Shown in pieces: positions 54,018 to 62,752 of a stretch of DNA of 64,000 bases (positions are counted from its first letter, which is position 1; every line of letters begins with the position of its first letter). Origin of the DNA: Sphingobacterium faecale (GTDB lineage: Bacteria; Bacteroidota; Bacteroidia; Sphingobacteriales; Sphingobacteriaceae); assembly GCF_016746095.1 (NCBI RefSeq), contig NZ_JAERTY010000008.1:62001-126000 (forward strand), given 5' to 3'. The notes below the pieces were generated by a model that did no database searches, was not told the origin of the DNA, and worked only from the letters and a program-made list of their open reading frames with translations. Position numbers and translations under genes: made by a program.

Positions 54018-54938
54018 TTATCTATCTACTCTGAATTCCCTAGGTGTAGAGGCTGTGAGGCGTTTGAAATATTTGTTGAAGTGAGAAGGATAGTCAAATC
54101 CCAATGCATAGGCTATCTCCGAAATATTCCAATTTGTATTGCGGAGCAATGTCTTTGCTTCCCTGATGATTTGTTCATTGATTATCACTGTCGTTGTTTT
54201 TCCGGTATTTTTTTTTAGAACACTGTTCAGATGATTTACATGTACATGGAGCTTCTCTGCAAAATATTTTGGAGTTAGTAGTTTCAATGGTTGATCTGTT
54301 AGGTCTACCGGAAACTTCTTATGAAGTAACATAAAAAAACCTTCTACAGTTCTATCATGTATTTTTAAGACCGATGAATATTGTGGCTGTTGTAAACGTG
54401 CGGCTTCATGAATTATCAATTGCAGTAATGTACGGGCCATATCCCATTTAAAAGAATAGTCACTCGTTACTAGTTCTTGGATTGTTTTGAAATAATGAAG
54501 CATTCGTTCCTGCTGGTCCAAGGAAAGTGTTACTACAGGGTGTATTGCAGTATTAAACAAGGAACTGGCGTATTGCAGATCGGGCAATAATACTCCTGAA
54601 ATAAAATGATGATCAAAAACGCAAGAAAACCGACCTGTTTCGGTAGCACTAAATTCGACAGAAGCAGAAACCCAGGGATTGGAAAGAATAAGGCAAGGCC
54701 CATCGATTGGGATTTCTTCATTATTGTAAATAAGTAATCCTTTTCCGGGGTTTAAACCTGTAGTTAGGCATATTTTGTAATAATCTCTCCGGCTATAAGG
54801 TGTTCTTGCCGTCTTTGCGTATGTTTCCTTTACATTTATGTGTTCTTGCCTGGAAAATACTTGGAGCTTTTTAGAAAGGGAATCTTCTTTCTGTTCATAA
54901 AGTTTGGGAAGCTTTTCTTTAGGAATATGTCCATCCAT
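54018..54938 (-). CDS. AraC family transcriptional regulator
   Basis: A 306-residue regulator. Residues ~1-190 form a cupin-like ligand or dimerisation domain; residues ~205-306 carry two helix-turn-helix units, ending with ISEIAYALGFDYPSHFNKYFKRLTASTPREFR, the AraC signature. It is positioned between a GNAT gene (21 bases upstream) and the Bcr/CflA transporter (81 bases downstream), so regulation of the transporter is plausible. Confidence 0.93.
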   Translation of the reverse strand: MDGHIPKEKLPKLYEQKEDSLSKKLQVFSRQEHINVKETYAKTARTPYSRRDYYKICLTTGLNPGKGLLIYNNEEIPIDGPCLILSNPWVSASVEFSATETGRFSCVFDHHFISGVLLPDLQYASSLFNTAIHPVVTLSLDQQERMLHYFKTIQELVTSDYSFKWDMARTLLQLIIHEAARLQQPQYSSVLKIHDRTVEGFFMLLHKKFPVDLTDQPLKLLTPKYFAEKLHVHVNHLNSVLKKNTGKTTTVIINEQIIREAKTLLRNTNWNISEIAYALGFDYPSHFNKYFKRLTASTPREFRVDR

Positions 54939-54959
54939 AAAAAGTTGTCATTATAGAGG

Positions 54960-55799
54960 TTACAGTTCTTTTATCATTTCATATTGTTTACCGCTGATCG
55001 CTATACTTTTTGCTTTCAAAAAATCGACAATCGAATCGCAAGCGGTATCTGCATTTATCAATTTTGTCTTTGTATTATGATTCAGTTTCTGCATTTCTTG
55101 AAGTAAAAGGGAGCCTATGCCTCTTCTCCTGCAGGTTTTATCAACTGCGATATGCGCGATATCTCCAGAAATAGCATCGAAAACACAATAGCCGACCAGT
55201 TTTTTTGCTTTAAAAACACCAAGGTTGGTAAAATGTTCCTTAGCCCGATTAATGGATTCAAGACTGTTTTGCCAAGATGGATTAAAGTCCCATAATTGTT
55301 CAAGGGAATCGTAGTTAACATCATTAAGGAGTGTAATTTGGAAGTCCTTATTCTCTTCAATTACTTTATTTGTATCCCATACAAAATAGTTAAACTCTCG
55401 GGTTATCGTAAAACCTAGTTTTTGATAAATAGAAAGAGCCTTTGTATTGTGCTGTAAAACTTCCAATAGATAGTTTTTTATCTTCTCCATTCTTAGATAA
55501 GGGATGGAGTATTCGAATATTTTTGTAGCTAAACCTTGTCCTCTATAATTTTTTGAAGTTCCTGTACCTGTATCATAAGCCGTCTTTAAGCCGTTAAACA
55601 TTCCGATACCATTTAATGTAAATGAAACCAGTTCCTCTCCATCGAATGCGCCAAATGAAAGTTTAGGGTTAAAACCTCTTCTTTTTAACATGTTTTCAAA
55701 CTCAATGGCGTTCAGTTGCATGTCATAATCGAAAAATGCGGTATCAAACGATTTATAAAGTGTATTAATGTCTAAATTTTCCAGTGATGTAATGTTCAT
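54960..55799 (-). CDS. Double-GNAT acetyltransferase
   Basis: A 279-residue protein with two GNAT folds. The first has YDTGTGTSKNYRGQGLATKIFEY (acetyl-CoA loop QGLATK) and HNTKALSIYQKLGFTITREFNYFVW; the second has GDIAHIAVDKTCRRRGIGSLLLQEM, a canonical R/Q-x-x-G-x-G/A motif. Tandem GNAT proteins can act on amines or peptides; the substrate is unknown. It is the upstream neighbour of the AraC gene by 21 bases and probably shares its transcript. Confidence 0.88.
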   Translation of the reverse strand: MNITSLENLDINTLYKSFDTAFFDYDMQLNAIEFENMLKRRGFNPKLSFGAFDGEELVSFTLNGIGMFNGLKTAYDTGTGTSKNYRGQGLATKIFEYSIPYLRMEKIKNYLLEVLQHNTKALSIYQKLGFTITREFNYFVWDTNKVIEENKDFQITLLNDVNYDSLEQLWDFNPSWQNSLESINRAKEHFTNLGVFKAKKLVGYCVFDAISGDIAHIAVDKTCRRRGIGSLLLQEMQKLNHNTKTKLINADTACDSIVDFLKAKSIAISGKQYEMIKEL

Positions 55800-55894
55800 T
55801 TCTTAATAAATTAAAATGAATTAATTTTATTCTTATGCATATGTCCTTATATCAACGAAAGTAATTGTGTATTACAATAGCTCATCTTTGACTG

Positions 55895-56476
55895 CTAATT
55901 GAGAATCTTTAATACAATCTCAATTGTACTTTTCAACAGATTGTCAGATATGCCAGACCTGATGCTTACTCTTATACCTATAATATTATTGTATATAAAC
56001 AATGCCAATTGATTTGATGGCGTTTTGTTTGAAATTAAGTTCTTGATTTGACTTCGCGCAATCAGATCAGATAAAGCTTCTATAATCATTTTATTGTTTT
56101 TATCAATAACATATTGAATCTCTCTGTCGTAATTAGAGAATTCAACATTTGTATTGATAATAAAGCAACCGTAAGGTTTTGTTTTTAGTGATTTTGGTGT
56201 AATTAAACTTCTTAAAAAATTACCGATTGTGGTTTTAGCATCATTTGATGAATCAAGTGTGGACACGAAGGAGGCTGTGTCTGTGTCAACATACCTTTTT
56301 AATGCTTTTAAAAAGAGAGATTTCTTGTCGCCATAAGTATTATATAAACTTGATCGACTAATTCCCATTGCTCCTACAAGTTCTTGAGGTGAAGTGGCTG
56401 AATATCCTTGTTTCCAAAATAATTCAACTGCTTTTTGCAAAATCTCCGATTCGTCAAATGTCTTTATCCTTGCCAT
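55895..56476 (-). CDS. TetR family regulator (first)
   Basis: A 193-residue repressor. The N-terminal DNA-binding domain is EILQKAVELFWKQGYSATSPQELVGAMGISRSSLYNTYGDKKSLF, a standard TetR helix-turn-helix; the rest is the ligand-binding helical domain. The ATG at 56476 is used because the longer frame begins with TTG. It lies 73 bases downstream of a flavodoxin-family gene on the same strand and 95 bases upstream of the double-GNAT gene, so it probably regulates the oxidoreductase unit. Confidence 0.9.
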   Translation of the reverse strand: MARIKTFDESEILQKAVELFWKQGYSATSPQELVGAMGISRSSLYNTYGDKKSLFLKALKRYVDTDTASFVSTLDSSNDAKTTIGNFLRSLITPKSLKTKPYGCFIINTNVEFSNYDREIQYVIDKNNKMIIEALSDLIARSQIKNLISNKTPSNQLALFIYNNIIGIRVSIRSGISDNLLKSTIEIVLKILN

Positions 56477-56549
56477 AAACAATAAATACCTTTTTTATAT
56501 AAAAGTATAAGTTATTCTGGAATTTTAGTTCCAGAATAACGTAAAAAAA

Positions 56550-57143
56550 TTATTCGCCTTTTCCATATTTAAACTGCAGAGCAGCCGTTGCTACACGAGT
56601 TCCTAACCATGCACCTGTTTCCAGGTCGGCTTCTGGCGGCGCAAACTCAGCGCTAACATCATAATCTGATTGGGCTGCGGCTCCTGTATGAAATCCATGT
56701 CTATTTAAGCTGTTTTCAGTTGTGAACGATCCATTATGACCACTTTTGATACCTAAATTGATCCAGTGCATGTGATGTTGTGCAGCAAAATTTGCGAGGT
56801 ACTGCAATGTAAATTGCTTATCACCTGATCTTGAAGCAGCGTTTGTAAATCCTGCAGCCAGTTTATCTTGCCAAGCAGACTTTCTGAAAACATTTGGTGA
56901 GGTTGCATCCATGAACGCTTTGAATTCAGCAGAAACAGATCCCATATAAGTAGGCGATCCAAATATAATACCATCTACTTTTTCAAGTTCTTCCCATTTT
57001 GTCTGAGCTTCTTCTACGTTTAATAATAGTGATGAAGCATCATCAACCCTATTTACACCTTCGGCAACAGCTAAAGCAAGTTTTTTCGTGTGCCCATTAC
57101 CACTATGGTAAATCACTGCGATCTTTACATTTTTAGTTCCCAT
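56550..57143 (-). CDS. Flavodoxin-family NAD(P)H:quinone oxidoreductase (WrbA-like)
   Basis: A 197-residue FMN protein. The FMN phosphate loop is VIYHSGNGHTKKLALAVAEGV, followed by GIIFGSPTYMGSVSAEFKAFMDA, which is the WrbA/NQO pattern. Such enzymes reduce quinones by two electrons and protect against redox cycling. It starts at 57143; an upstream extension would need a TTG start. It is 143 bases downstream of another flavodoxin-fold oxidoreductase gene and upstream of the TetR gene. Confidence 0.88.
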   Translation of the reverse strand: MGTKNVKIAVIYHSGNGHTKKLALAVAEGVNRVDDASSLLLNVEEAQTKWEELEKVDGIIFGSPTYMGSVSAEFKAFMDATSPNVFRKSAWQDKLAAGFTNAASRSGDKQFTLQYLANFAAQHHMHWINLGIKSGHNGSFTTENSLNRHGFHTGAAAQSDYDVSAEFAPPEADLETGAWLGTRVATAALQFKYGKGE

Positions 57144-57286
57144 ACTATTTGCGAATTTTAAGATTAAAAAATTATTTATTTTCAATTTATAGTCTATTTT
57201 GTTCTGCCTCTTATTGTTTTAGAATAATAGATGTCTACTAATTTTAACTTGTTTTATTATTACGAATTGATTCGTGTTTGTATATC

Positions 57287-57892
57287 TTATTTTTTCTTGA
57301 TAAAAGTGCCTGATCCAATGTCTAAGGATGCAGCTATGGCTGTTTTTTCTAAGGTATTTATTCTATCATCTTCACTAAACTCATATAGAGGTCCTATGAA
57401 ATCATTTTTTATATCCGATACACCACAATATTCTAAAATTCCCTTTTGTAATTGTGTCAGTCCACTCGATTGATATACATCTTCATATGCAGCAAGGGAT
57501 AAATCACCGGCTGTCGTAATGATTCTTGCAGTTTTTGAATTTAACAGGCCATGGTTTTCCCCGTCTTTGTTACTTTTAAAAGTAATGCCAGGTAAGAATG
57601 CTCTATCAAAAAAACCTTTCATTAATGCTGGCATACCAAGCCACCAAAGGGGATGAATCCAGACTTGGTGTTCGCTCCATTTTATATCTTCTATGGCTCT
57701 TATCAAATCTGGTTCTAGGTCCATTCGTTGCCGATAACCATATTGTAAATTGGGATTGAACTTTAGATCGCTGATAGGGATATACCTGACTTCTGCACCC
57801 TTGTTAATTGCTGAATTGATATAGGATTGTGCCAAAGCCGTATTAAAGCTTTTTTTGTCTGGATGTCCATTGATAACTAGTATTTTTTTCAT
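57287..57892 (-). CDS. NAD(P)H-dependent oxidoreductase, NQO1/MdaB-type
   Basis: A 201-residue flavodoxin-fold enzyme. The N-terminus is ILVINGHPDKKSFNTALAQSYI (FMN-binding), with KWSEHQVWIHPLWWLGMPALMKGFFDRAFLPG in the middle, a region diagnostic for the MdaB/NQO1/KefF-type flavodoxin-2 fold. It likely reduces quinones, nitro compounds or azo dyes with NAD(P)H. With the WrbA-like gene downstream it makes a two-enzyme quinone-reduction unit next to a TetR regulator. Confidence 0.9.
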   Translation of the reverse strand: MKKILVINGHPDKKSFNTALAQSYINSAINKGAEVRYIPISDLKFNPNLQYGYRQRMDLEPDLIRAIEDIKWSEHQVWIHPLWWLGMPALMKGFFDRAFLPGITFKSNKDGENHGLLNSKTARIITTAGDLSLAAYEDVYQSSGLTQLQKGILEYCGVSDIKNDFIGPLYEFSEDDRINTLEKTAIAASLDIGSGTFIKKK

Positions 57893-57974
57893 TTACTTAT
57901 TTTCACTAATGATTATTACTGAATTGTATGACTTACTGTTACGATAAATTTCTATATCATTTTATAGTGACATC

Positions 57975-58931
57975 TTATTCTAATATTTTTTTTCTTAAAA
58001 AATCATCTATCCGTTTTCCTATTTCATGATGAAACTCTTCCAGTGGAAAATGTCCCGTGGGGTAGAACACATATTCTACGTTTTTGAGATCGTCTTTGTA
58101 TTTTAAAGCCCCTTTCTTAGAGAAAAAAGTGTCATTTTCACCCCAGATAATCAGAGTTTCCGGTTGTATTTTCCGAAATAGCATCTGCCATTTTGGATAC
58201 TTGGGTACATTGTTCTGGTAATCGTATAAAAGTGTCAATTGTATTTCTTTATTCCCTTTACGGTCTAAAAAATACTGATCGGTATAAACAATAGCGGGAT
58301 CAATAAGCAAACTGTCTGTTACTCCGTTGTAGTATTGAAATTTTGTTCCTTCTAACGTGAGTAACTGTTCTAAATTTGCTTTATTCTTCACTGTGGGGTT
58401 TTTCCAATAGTCAAAAAGTGGCCGTGAACTTTCTGTAAGACCCTCTATGTATGCATTTGCATTCATTACGATCATTTTTTCCAATAATTCAGGTCGTTTT
58501 TCAATAATTCTAAATCCAACAGGTCCTCCGTAATCGTGCATCAGAAAGCTTGCTTTTTCGATAGCTAAAGTATCTATAAACCTTTCCATTACTTCGGCAA
58601 GATGATCAAAACTATAATTGAACTCCTTGGCAGAGGGCATACCACTCAGACCAAACCCTGGATAAGTGGGAGCAATTAAGTGATATTTTTCCTTTAGGTT
58701 ATCAATCAGATTTCTAAACATAAACGAAGAAGACGGAAATCCATGTAACAATACTATACTGGGGTAATCCGGATCCCCGGCCTCGATATAAAATATATTT
58801 ACACCGTCTACTAAGACGTTCTTATAAGTGATTGAATTCATTTTATCATCCGTTGAGATATGCTGAGATTGGCTATTTGTCGAAAAAAACAGCAGCAAAA
58901 TACATGCATATACCATTACTCCGTGTGTCAT
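57975..58931 (-). CDS. Exported alpha/beta hydrolase with Asp nucleophile
   Basis: A 318-residue hydrolase with an N-terminal hydrophobic signal (ACILLLFFSTNSQSQ). The nucleophile elbow is SFLMHDYGGPVG, giving an Asp in place of the usual Ser, as in haloalkane dehalogenases and epoxide hydrolases. The second acid lies in IIWGENDTFFS and the His in TGHFPLEEF. The oxyanion-hole segment is LLHGFPSSSFMFR. It therefore may open epoxides or dehalogenate small molecules outside the cytoplasm. Its start overlaps the stop of the TetR gene (ATGA), so the two are translationally coupled. Confidence 0.87.
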   Translation of the reverse strand: MTHGVMVYACILLLFFSTNSQSQHISTDDKMNSITYKNVLVDGVNIFYIEAGDPDYPSIVLLHGFPSSSFMFRNLIDNLKEKYHLIAPTYPGFGLSGMPSAKEFNYSFDHLAEVMERFIDTLAIEKASFLMHDYGGPVGFRIIEKRPELLEKMIVMNANAYIEGLTESSRPLFDYWKNPTVKNKANLEQLLTLEGTKFQYYNGVTDSLLIDPAIVYTDQYFLDRKGNKEIQLTLLYDYQNNVPKYPKWQMLFRKIQPETLIIWGENDTFFSKKGALKYKDDLKNVEYVFYPTGHFPLEEFHHEIGKRIDDFLRKKILE

Positions 58932-59485
58932 TCCTGTCCATATTGTTTTAACAGTTTAATCATCATTTCAAGTGCGTTATCAATAGGCCAGACATCCTGT
59001 TGCACCTGAGTCTGGATAATAGCTCCTTCATAAAGTACGAATGCAAAGTCTGCAAAGGAGCTATCTGTAGCTTCATCTAATAGTTGGTGAAATATATTCC
59101 GGGCACTTTCTTTATTTTTTTTTATAATAGGAAGTAGGTCCTTATCATCGCTGGATATTTCGGATAATAGATTGTGAAAATGGCATCCTCTGAATTCATT
59201 TTTAATCACGTCATTACGTAGTCTTTCATAAATTTTGGTAATCTTCATACGCACGCTCGAATCATCTGCAATTAATTCTAAATGGTTGGACACATATTCT
59301 TCTGTCAATTCTTCCAGATAAGTGCTGCATAATTCTTTTTTGGTAGAGAAATGCTGAAATAAAGTTGACTTAGCTACATCAGCTTCTTCAATAATCTGAT
59401 TGATACCCGTTGAATTATAACCCTGTTTGTAAAAAAGTCGCTTGGTTGTATCCAATATCCTGTCTCTCGCTTTTTGCTTTTTCAT
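58928..59485 (-). CDS. TetR family regulator (second)
   Basis: A 185-residue repressor. The helix-turn-helix is RILDTTKRLFYKQGYNSTGINQIIEEADVAKSTLFQHFSTKKEL, and the rest is a helical ligand-binding domain with an AefR/YxaF-like profile. The ATG at 59485 is used; the longer frame covers the operator region. It is the first gene of a two-gene operon with the hydrolase and diverges from a six-gene operon. The perfect palindrome at 59519-59532 lies between them and is its probable operator. Confidence 0.92.
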   Translation of the reverse strand: MKKQKARDRILDTTKRLFYKQGYNSTGINQIIEEADVAKSTLFQHFSTKKELCSTYLEELTEEYVSNHLELIADDSSVRMKITKIYERLRNDVIKNEFRGCHFHNLLSEISSDDKDLLPIIKKNKESARNIFHQLLDEATDSSFADFAFVLYEGAIIQTQVQQDVWPIDNALEMMIKLLKQYGQE

Positions 59486-59518
59486 ATCAAAATAATTTAT
59501 GTCAAAGATACAAATAAA

Positions 59519-59532
59519 ACAGACAAGTCTGT
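59519..59532. promoter_or_regulatory. Probable TetR operator
   Basis: A perfect 14-base palindrome, acagacaagtctgt (6-base arms, 2-base centre), in the 104-base divergent region between the TetR gene and the operon. It ends one base before the -33 TTG of the rightward promoter and lies just upstream of a TATCTTTG box for TetR (minus, 59503-59510), so a bound repressor would block both. Confidence 0.7.
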
Positions 59533-59533
59533 A

Positions 59534-59562
59534 TTGTTTTTGGTTTTTATTTTTTACCTTTG
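59534..59562 (+). promoter_or_regulatory. Promoter of the six-gene operon
   Basis: TTG at 59534-59536, 18-base spacer, TACCTTTG at 59555-59562, with a 27-base leader to the ATG at 59590. Confidence 0.75.
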
Positions 59563-59589
59563 GTTTCAAATTAATTTAATATTCAGATT

Positions 59590-60153
59590 ATGGAGGGTAC
59601 ACAAACTTATCTCACATCGATCGAAAAGCCTCGAAGCATCTTAATGAAATTGGTTTATTACTTTACGAAAAAACAATTGGGTAAAGTGATTACACCGATT
59701 AAAGTGCTTTACGCTCGCTTGCCCATCTCTTTTGTTCAGGTGAATAACCAAATGAATAAACTGGACAGAAAAATATCCATACCACAATCATTAATATATC
59801 TCATCCGCAATCAGGTAGCACGGATTAATGTATGCGAATTTTGTATGGATATCAGTGCCTATCAAATTCTGAAAGAGAATCTGGGACTGGAAAAAGTGGA
59901 GGCCTTGTATGAATACGAGACCAGTCATTTATTTACCGGTGCTGAAAAAGCCGCACTTAATTATGTTTCTGAATTAACAAGAAATAAAAGTCTTCAGCAA
60001 GAAACGGTTGAGGAACTCAAAAAGCACTTTACTGAAAGAGAAATTTGCGAAATTGTTTTTTTGGTATCAAGCGAACATTTTTACAATATGACCAATTTAG
60101 GCCTTAACATACATTCGGACAGCATGTGTGATATTACAAAACGCAGATCCTAG
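59590..60153 (+). CDS. AhpD/carboxymuconolactone decarboxylase-like protein (first)
   Basis: A 187-residue all-helical protein of the CMD/AhpD superfamily. The core motif is RNQVARINVCEFCMDISAYQ (CxxC, Cys76 and Cys79), which in AhpD is the redox or peroxidase site; the following DLETEQVEEL-like helix and FTEREICEIVFLVSSEHFYN fit. The canonical catalytic His after the CxxC pair is not in the expected place. It is first in the operon, controlled by the nearby TetR regulator. Peroxidase-like disulfide reduction is possible; decarboxylation is unproven. Confidence 0.83.
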   Translation: MEGTQTYLTSIEKPRSILMKLVYYFTKKQLGKVITPIKVLYARLPISFVQVNNQMNKLDRKISIPQSLIYLIRNQVARINVCEFCMDISAYQILKENLGLEKVEALYEYETSHLFTGAEKAALNYVSELTRNKSLQQETVEELKKHFTEREICEIVFLVSSEHFYNMTNLGLNIHSDSMCDITKRRS

Positions 60154-60192
60154 TTATTAAGTATAGATTTCCATAACATTTACACTATTTCA

Positions 60193-61479
60193 ATGAAAAC
60201 CATAAGTCTTAATTTAAAATCGGTTAATTGTATTTTAATCACACTGTTATTGTTCTGTCAACATACATTAGGACAATCAAAAACTCCAGTGTTTAATAAT
60301 ATTTATATGCTGATTGAGCAGAAAAATTTTTTTTCAGCGAGAGATCTTTACAAGAGTCAACAATCAACCCTGACAGAACCTAATCAAAAAATAATAGAAG
60401 CCATACTTGATAATGCTTTTAATAACTTATCAGAATCTAATATAAAAATAGATAAACTAAATGATCAATATCGGAATCTGCCGGATTCTATTCAGCTTAA
60501 ACTTGACCGTGTGCAGACTGATAATTATATAAAATTATTTCAATATAAGAATGCGGAAAATGCCTTTTCAAAAATTTTAAACAAGCATGCAAAGTTGCTT
60601 TCAGGTGAAGAATTGGACGATGTAAAAAACAGTCATTCTATCTGGACAACCTTAGCAAACGAAAATCCACAACGGGTATTTATCTCGGAAACAAACATTT
60701 TAAAACTATTTAAAGATAAAGTGGGATTGAATAATCTACGCATATCTACGGCAAATAATGCTTTTGATTTTGTTTTTGATACAGGAGCTAATTTATCTAC
60801 AATTTCAAAGTCAATAGCGGATTCACTGGGTGTAAAACTTTTCCCTTCGTTTATTTCTGTAAAGGCAATTACAGGACATGAGGTACAGGCGCAATTAGGT
60901 ATATGCCCGGAAGTATCATTGGGGACCATCAAAATAGAGAATATTATTTTCTTGGTTATGGACGATGAGGCTTTGTCCTTTCCGACAATTAATTATCATA
61001 TAAAAGGTATTCTAGGTTTTCCAGTCATTACAGCACTTCGTGAAATTAAAATTACGAACGATGACTTTTTAATAGTTCCTAAGACTGCTGACGATAGGAA
61101 TGTCGTTTCAAATATGGCTTTTGATGAACTTACACCTTTGATTTTTATTGATGGAATGCACTTTTCTTTTGATACTGGAGCAAGCGGTAGTATTTTATAC
61201 AGCAATTTCTTTAGAAAATTTCAAAAAGAAATAGACATGAAATATACGTCGGGGAAGATCAATCTAGGTGGTGCCGGTGGAACCAGAGAGTTTGAGGGTT
61301 ATATGGTTTCTTTGGATTCATTATATGACAACGGAGTTCTCTTTCTTAATAATGTACCGGTACTGAAAGAGAAAATAATCGATAGAGAAACGGTGTATGG
61401 GAATATCGGACAGGATTTTATTAAAAACTTTTCTGCTATAACTATCAATTTTCAAAATATGAATATAGAATTCAACTAA
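60193..61479 (+). CDS. Exported double-DTG aspartic protease-like protein
   Basis: A 428-residue protein with a signal peptide (to QHTLGQ, residue ~28), a helical N-terminal region (~30-150) and two retropepsin-like halves, each with its own motif: FDTGANLSTIS (Asp196) and FDTGASGSIL (Asp327). Flaps may lie near GHEVQAQLG and INLGGAGGTREFEGYM. Two active-site Asp residues in one chain is the pepsin arrangement made from two retropepsin units. Related Bacteroidota proteins are annotated as retropepsin-like or aspartyl proteases; no substrate is known. It follows the AhpD-like gene by 39 bases. Confidence 0.85.
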   Translation: MKTISLNLKSVNCILITLLLFCQHTLGQSKTPVFNNIYMLIEQKNFFSARDLYKSQQSTLTEPNQKIIEAILDNAFNNLSESNIKIDKLNDQYRNLPDSIQLKLDRVQTDNYIKLFQYKNAENAFSKILNKHAKLLSGEELDDVKNSHSIWTTLANENPQRVFISETNILKLFKDKVGLNNLRISTANNAFDFVFDTGANLSTISKSIADSLGVKLFPSFISVKAITGHEVQAQLGICPEVSLGTIKIENIIFLVMDDEALSFPTINYHIKGILGFPVITALREIKITNDDFLIVPKTADDRNVVSNMAFDELTPLIFIDGMHFSFDTGASGSILYSNFFRKFQKEIDMKYTSGKINLGGAGGTREFEGYMVSLDSLYDNGVLFLNNVPVLKEKIIDRETVYGNIGQDFIKNFSAITINFQNMNIEFN

Positions 61480-61543
61480 AATACAATATACGGAGCTTTA
61501 TAAAACTAATAATAATTTTTTTAAATGGTTAAAAACTAGAAAA

Positions 61544-61981
61544 ATGGATCAACGATTAAATTTACCGGAATTAGACCCAAAAGCTTTTCAAGTGATGCTG
61601 GGAATTGAAAAATATCTTGCTGAAAGTGGGCTGGATAAAAAACTACAGGAACTTATTAAAATCAGGGCATCGCAGATAAACGGCTGTGCTTTTTGCCTCA
61701 ATATGCACACGCGGGATGCGTTGAAAATCGGAGAAACAGCGCAACGAATATTTTTATTAAATGCCTGGAAAGAAACGGATTTATTTACCGAAAATGAAAA
61801 AGCTGTATTAGCCCTTACGGAAGCGATAACACTTATTGCAAAAGGCCCCGTCTCGGATGAAGTTTACAATTCGGCGAAAGTATATTTTACAGATAAGGAA
61901 TTAGCAGTTATTATGATGGCTATTGTGGCAATAAACAGCTGGAATAGGATTACGATAACAAGTAGAACACCATTAGATTAG
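61544..61981 (+). CDS. AhpD-like carboxymuconolactone decarboxylase (second)
   Basis: A 145-residue protein of the same superfamily, in the more canonical short form. LIKIRASQINGCAFCLNMHTRDAL carries the CxxC pair and the conserved H residue of the AhpD motif (CxFCxxxH), consistent with alkylhydroperoxidase-type redox activity. It is 64 bases downstream of the protease and 25 bases upstream of the cyclase gene. It is not a simple duplicate of the first gene in the operon: length and motif differ. Confidence 0.9.
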   Translation: MDQRLNLPELDPKAFQVMLGIEKYLAESGLDKKLQELIKIRASQINGCAFCLNMHTRDALKIGETAQRIFLLNAWKETDLFTENEKAVLALTEAITLIAKGPVSDEVYNSAKVYFTDKELAVIMMAIVAINSWNRITITSRTPLD

Positions 61982-62006
61982 CCCAAAATAGAAATAACAT
62001 GATATT

Positions 62007-62720
62007 ATGGATAAAAAAGAAAAAATTGATAGGAACGAAAATAAAGGAGCTAGTTTTCTAGTCGATCTTAGCCATACGATTGAAGATGGACTCGTAACCT
62101 ATAAAGGCCTGCCTGCGCCTGTTATTTGTGATTATTTAAGTAGAGAAGAGTCGAGAACACGTTATGAACCCGGAACGGAATTCCAGATAGCAAAAATTGA
62201 AATGATATCAAATACCGGAACATATATAGACTGTCCGTTCCATAGATTTGAAAATGGAAAAGATCTTTCAGAAGTAGAATTGGAACGGTTTGTTGATCTC
62301 GATGCTATTGTAATAAGTATTCCGTTCTCACAGACTAAAGAAATAAAGAAGGAGCATTTTATTAATTACGACATCAAAAAACGGGCTGTGCTGATTCGTA
62401 CGGGCTGGGACGAAAATTGGAATACCGAACAATACTATGAAAATCACCCTTATTTAACCGCTGAAGCTGCAACATATTTAAAAGAATGCAAGGTTCAACT
62501 GGTCGGAATTGATTCTCATAATATTGATGATTCTTCTGGAAATTCCAGACCTGTACATACCATACTTTTGGGGGCTGAAATTTTAATAGTAGAACATCTG
62601 TGTAATTTATCGCTTTTACCTCGGGATGGATTTACATTTAGTGCCGTTCCGCCAAAATTTAAGGGTGTTGGCACTTTCCCCGTAAGAGCGATGGCAAAAG
62701 TAAATACGGTAAGACTTTGA
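62007..62720 (+). CDS. Cyclase family metal hydrolase (kynurenine formamidase-like)
   Basis: A 237-residue hydrolase. The metal site is represented by NTGTYIDCPFHRFENG, a variant of the HxGTHxDxPxH signature, and the opening VDLSHTIEDGLVTYKGLP and later LIRTGWDENW and VQLVGIDSHNID are typical of the cyclase superfamily. In this family the first His is normally in HxGTH; here it is Asn-Thr-Gly-Thr, so metal binding may be altered. Members hydrolyse amides, lactones or imides such as N-formylkynurenine or isatin. It is 25 bases downstream of the AhpD-like gene. Confidence 0.85.
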   Translation: MDKKEKIDRNENKGASFLVDLSHTIEDGLVTYKGLPAPVICDYLSREESRTRYEPGTEFQIAKIEMISNTGTYIDCPFHRFENGKDLSEVELERFVDLDAIVISIPFSQTKEIKKEHFINYDIKKRAVLIRTGWDENWNTEQYYENHPYLTAEAATYLKECKVQLVGIDSHNIDDSSGNSRPVHTILLGAEILIVEHLCNLSLLPRDGFTFSAVPPKFKGVGTFPVRAMAKVNTVRL

Positions 62721-62752
62721 AATCAGGATATTCATAAAAAAGCGCTTGAAAA

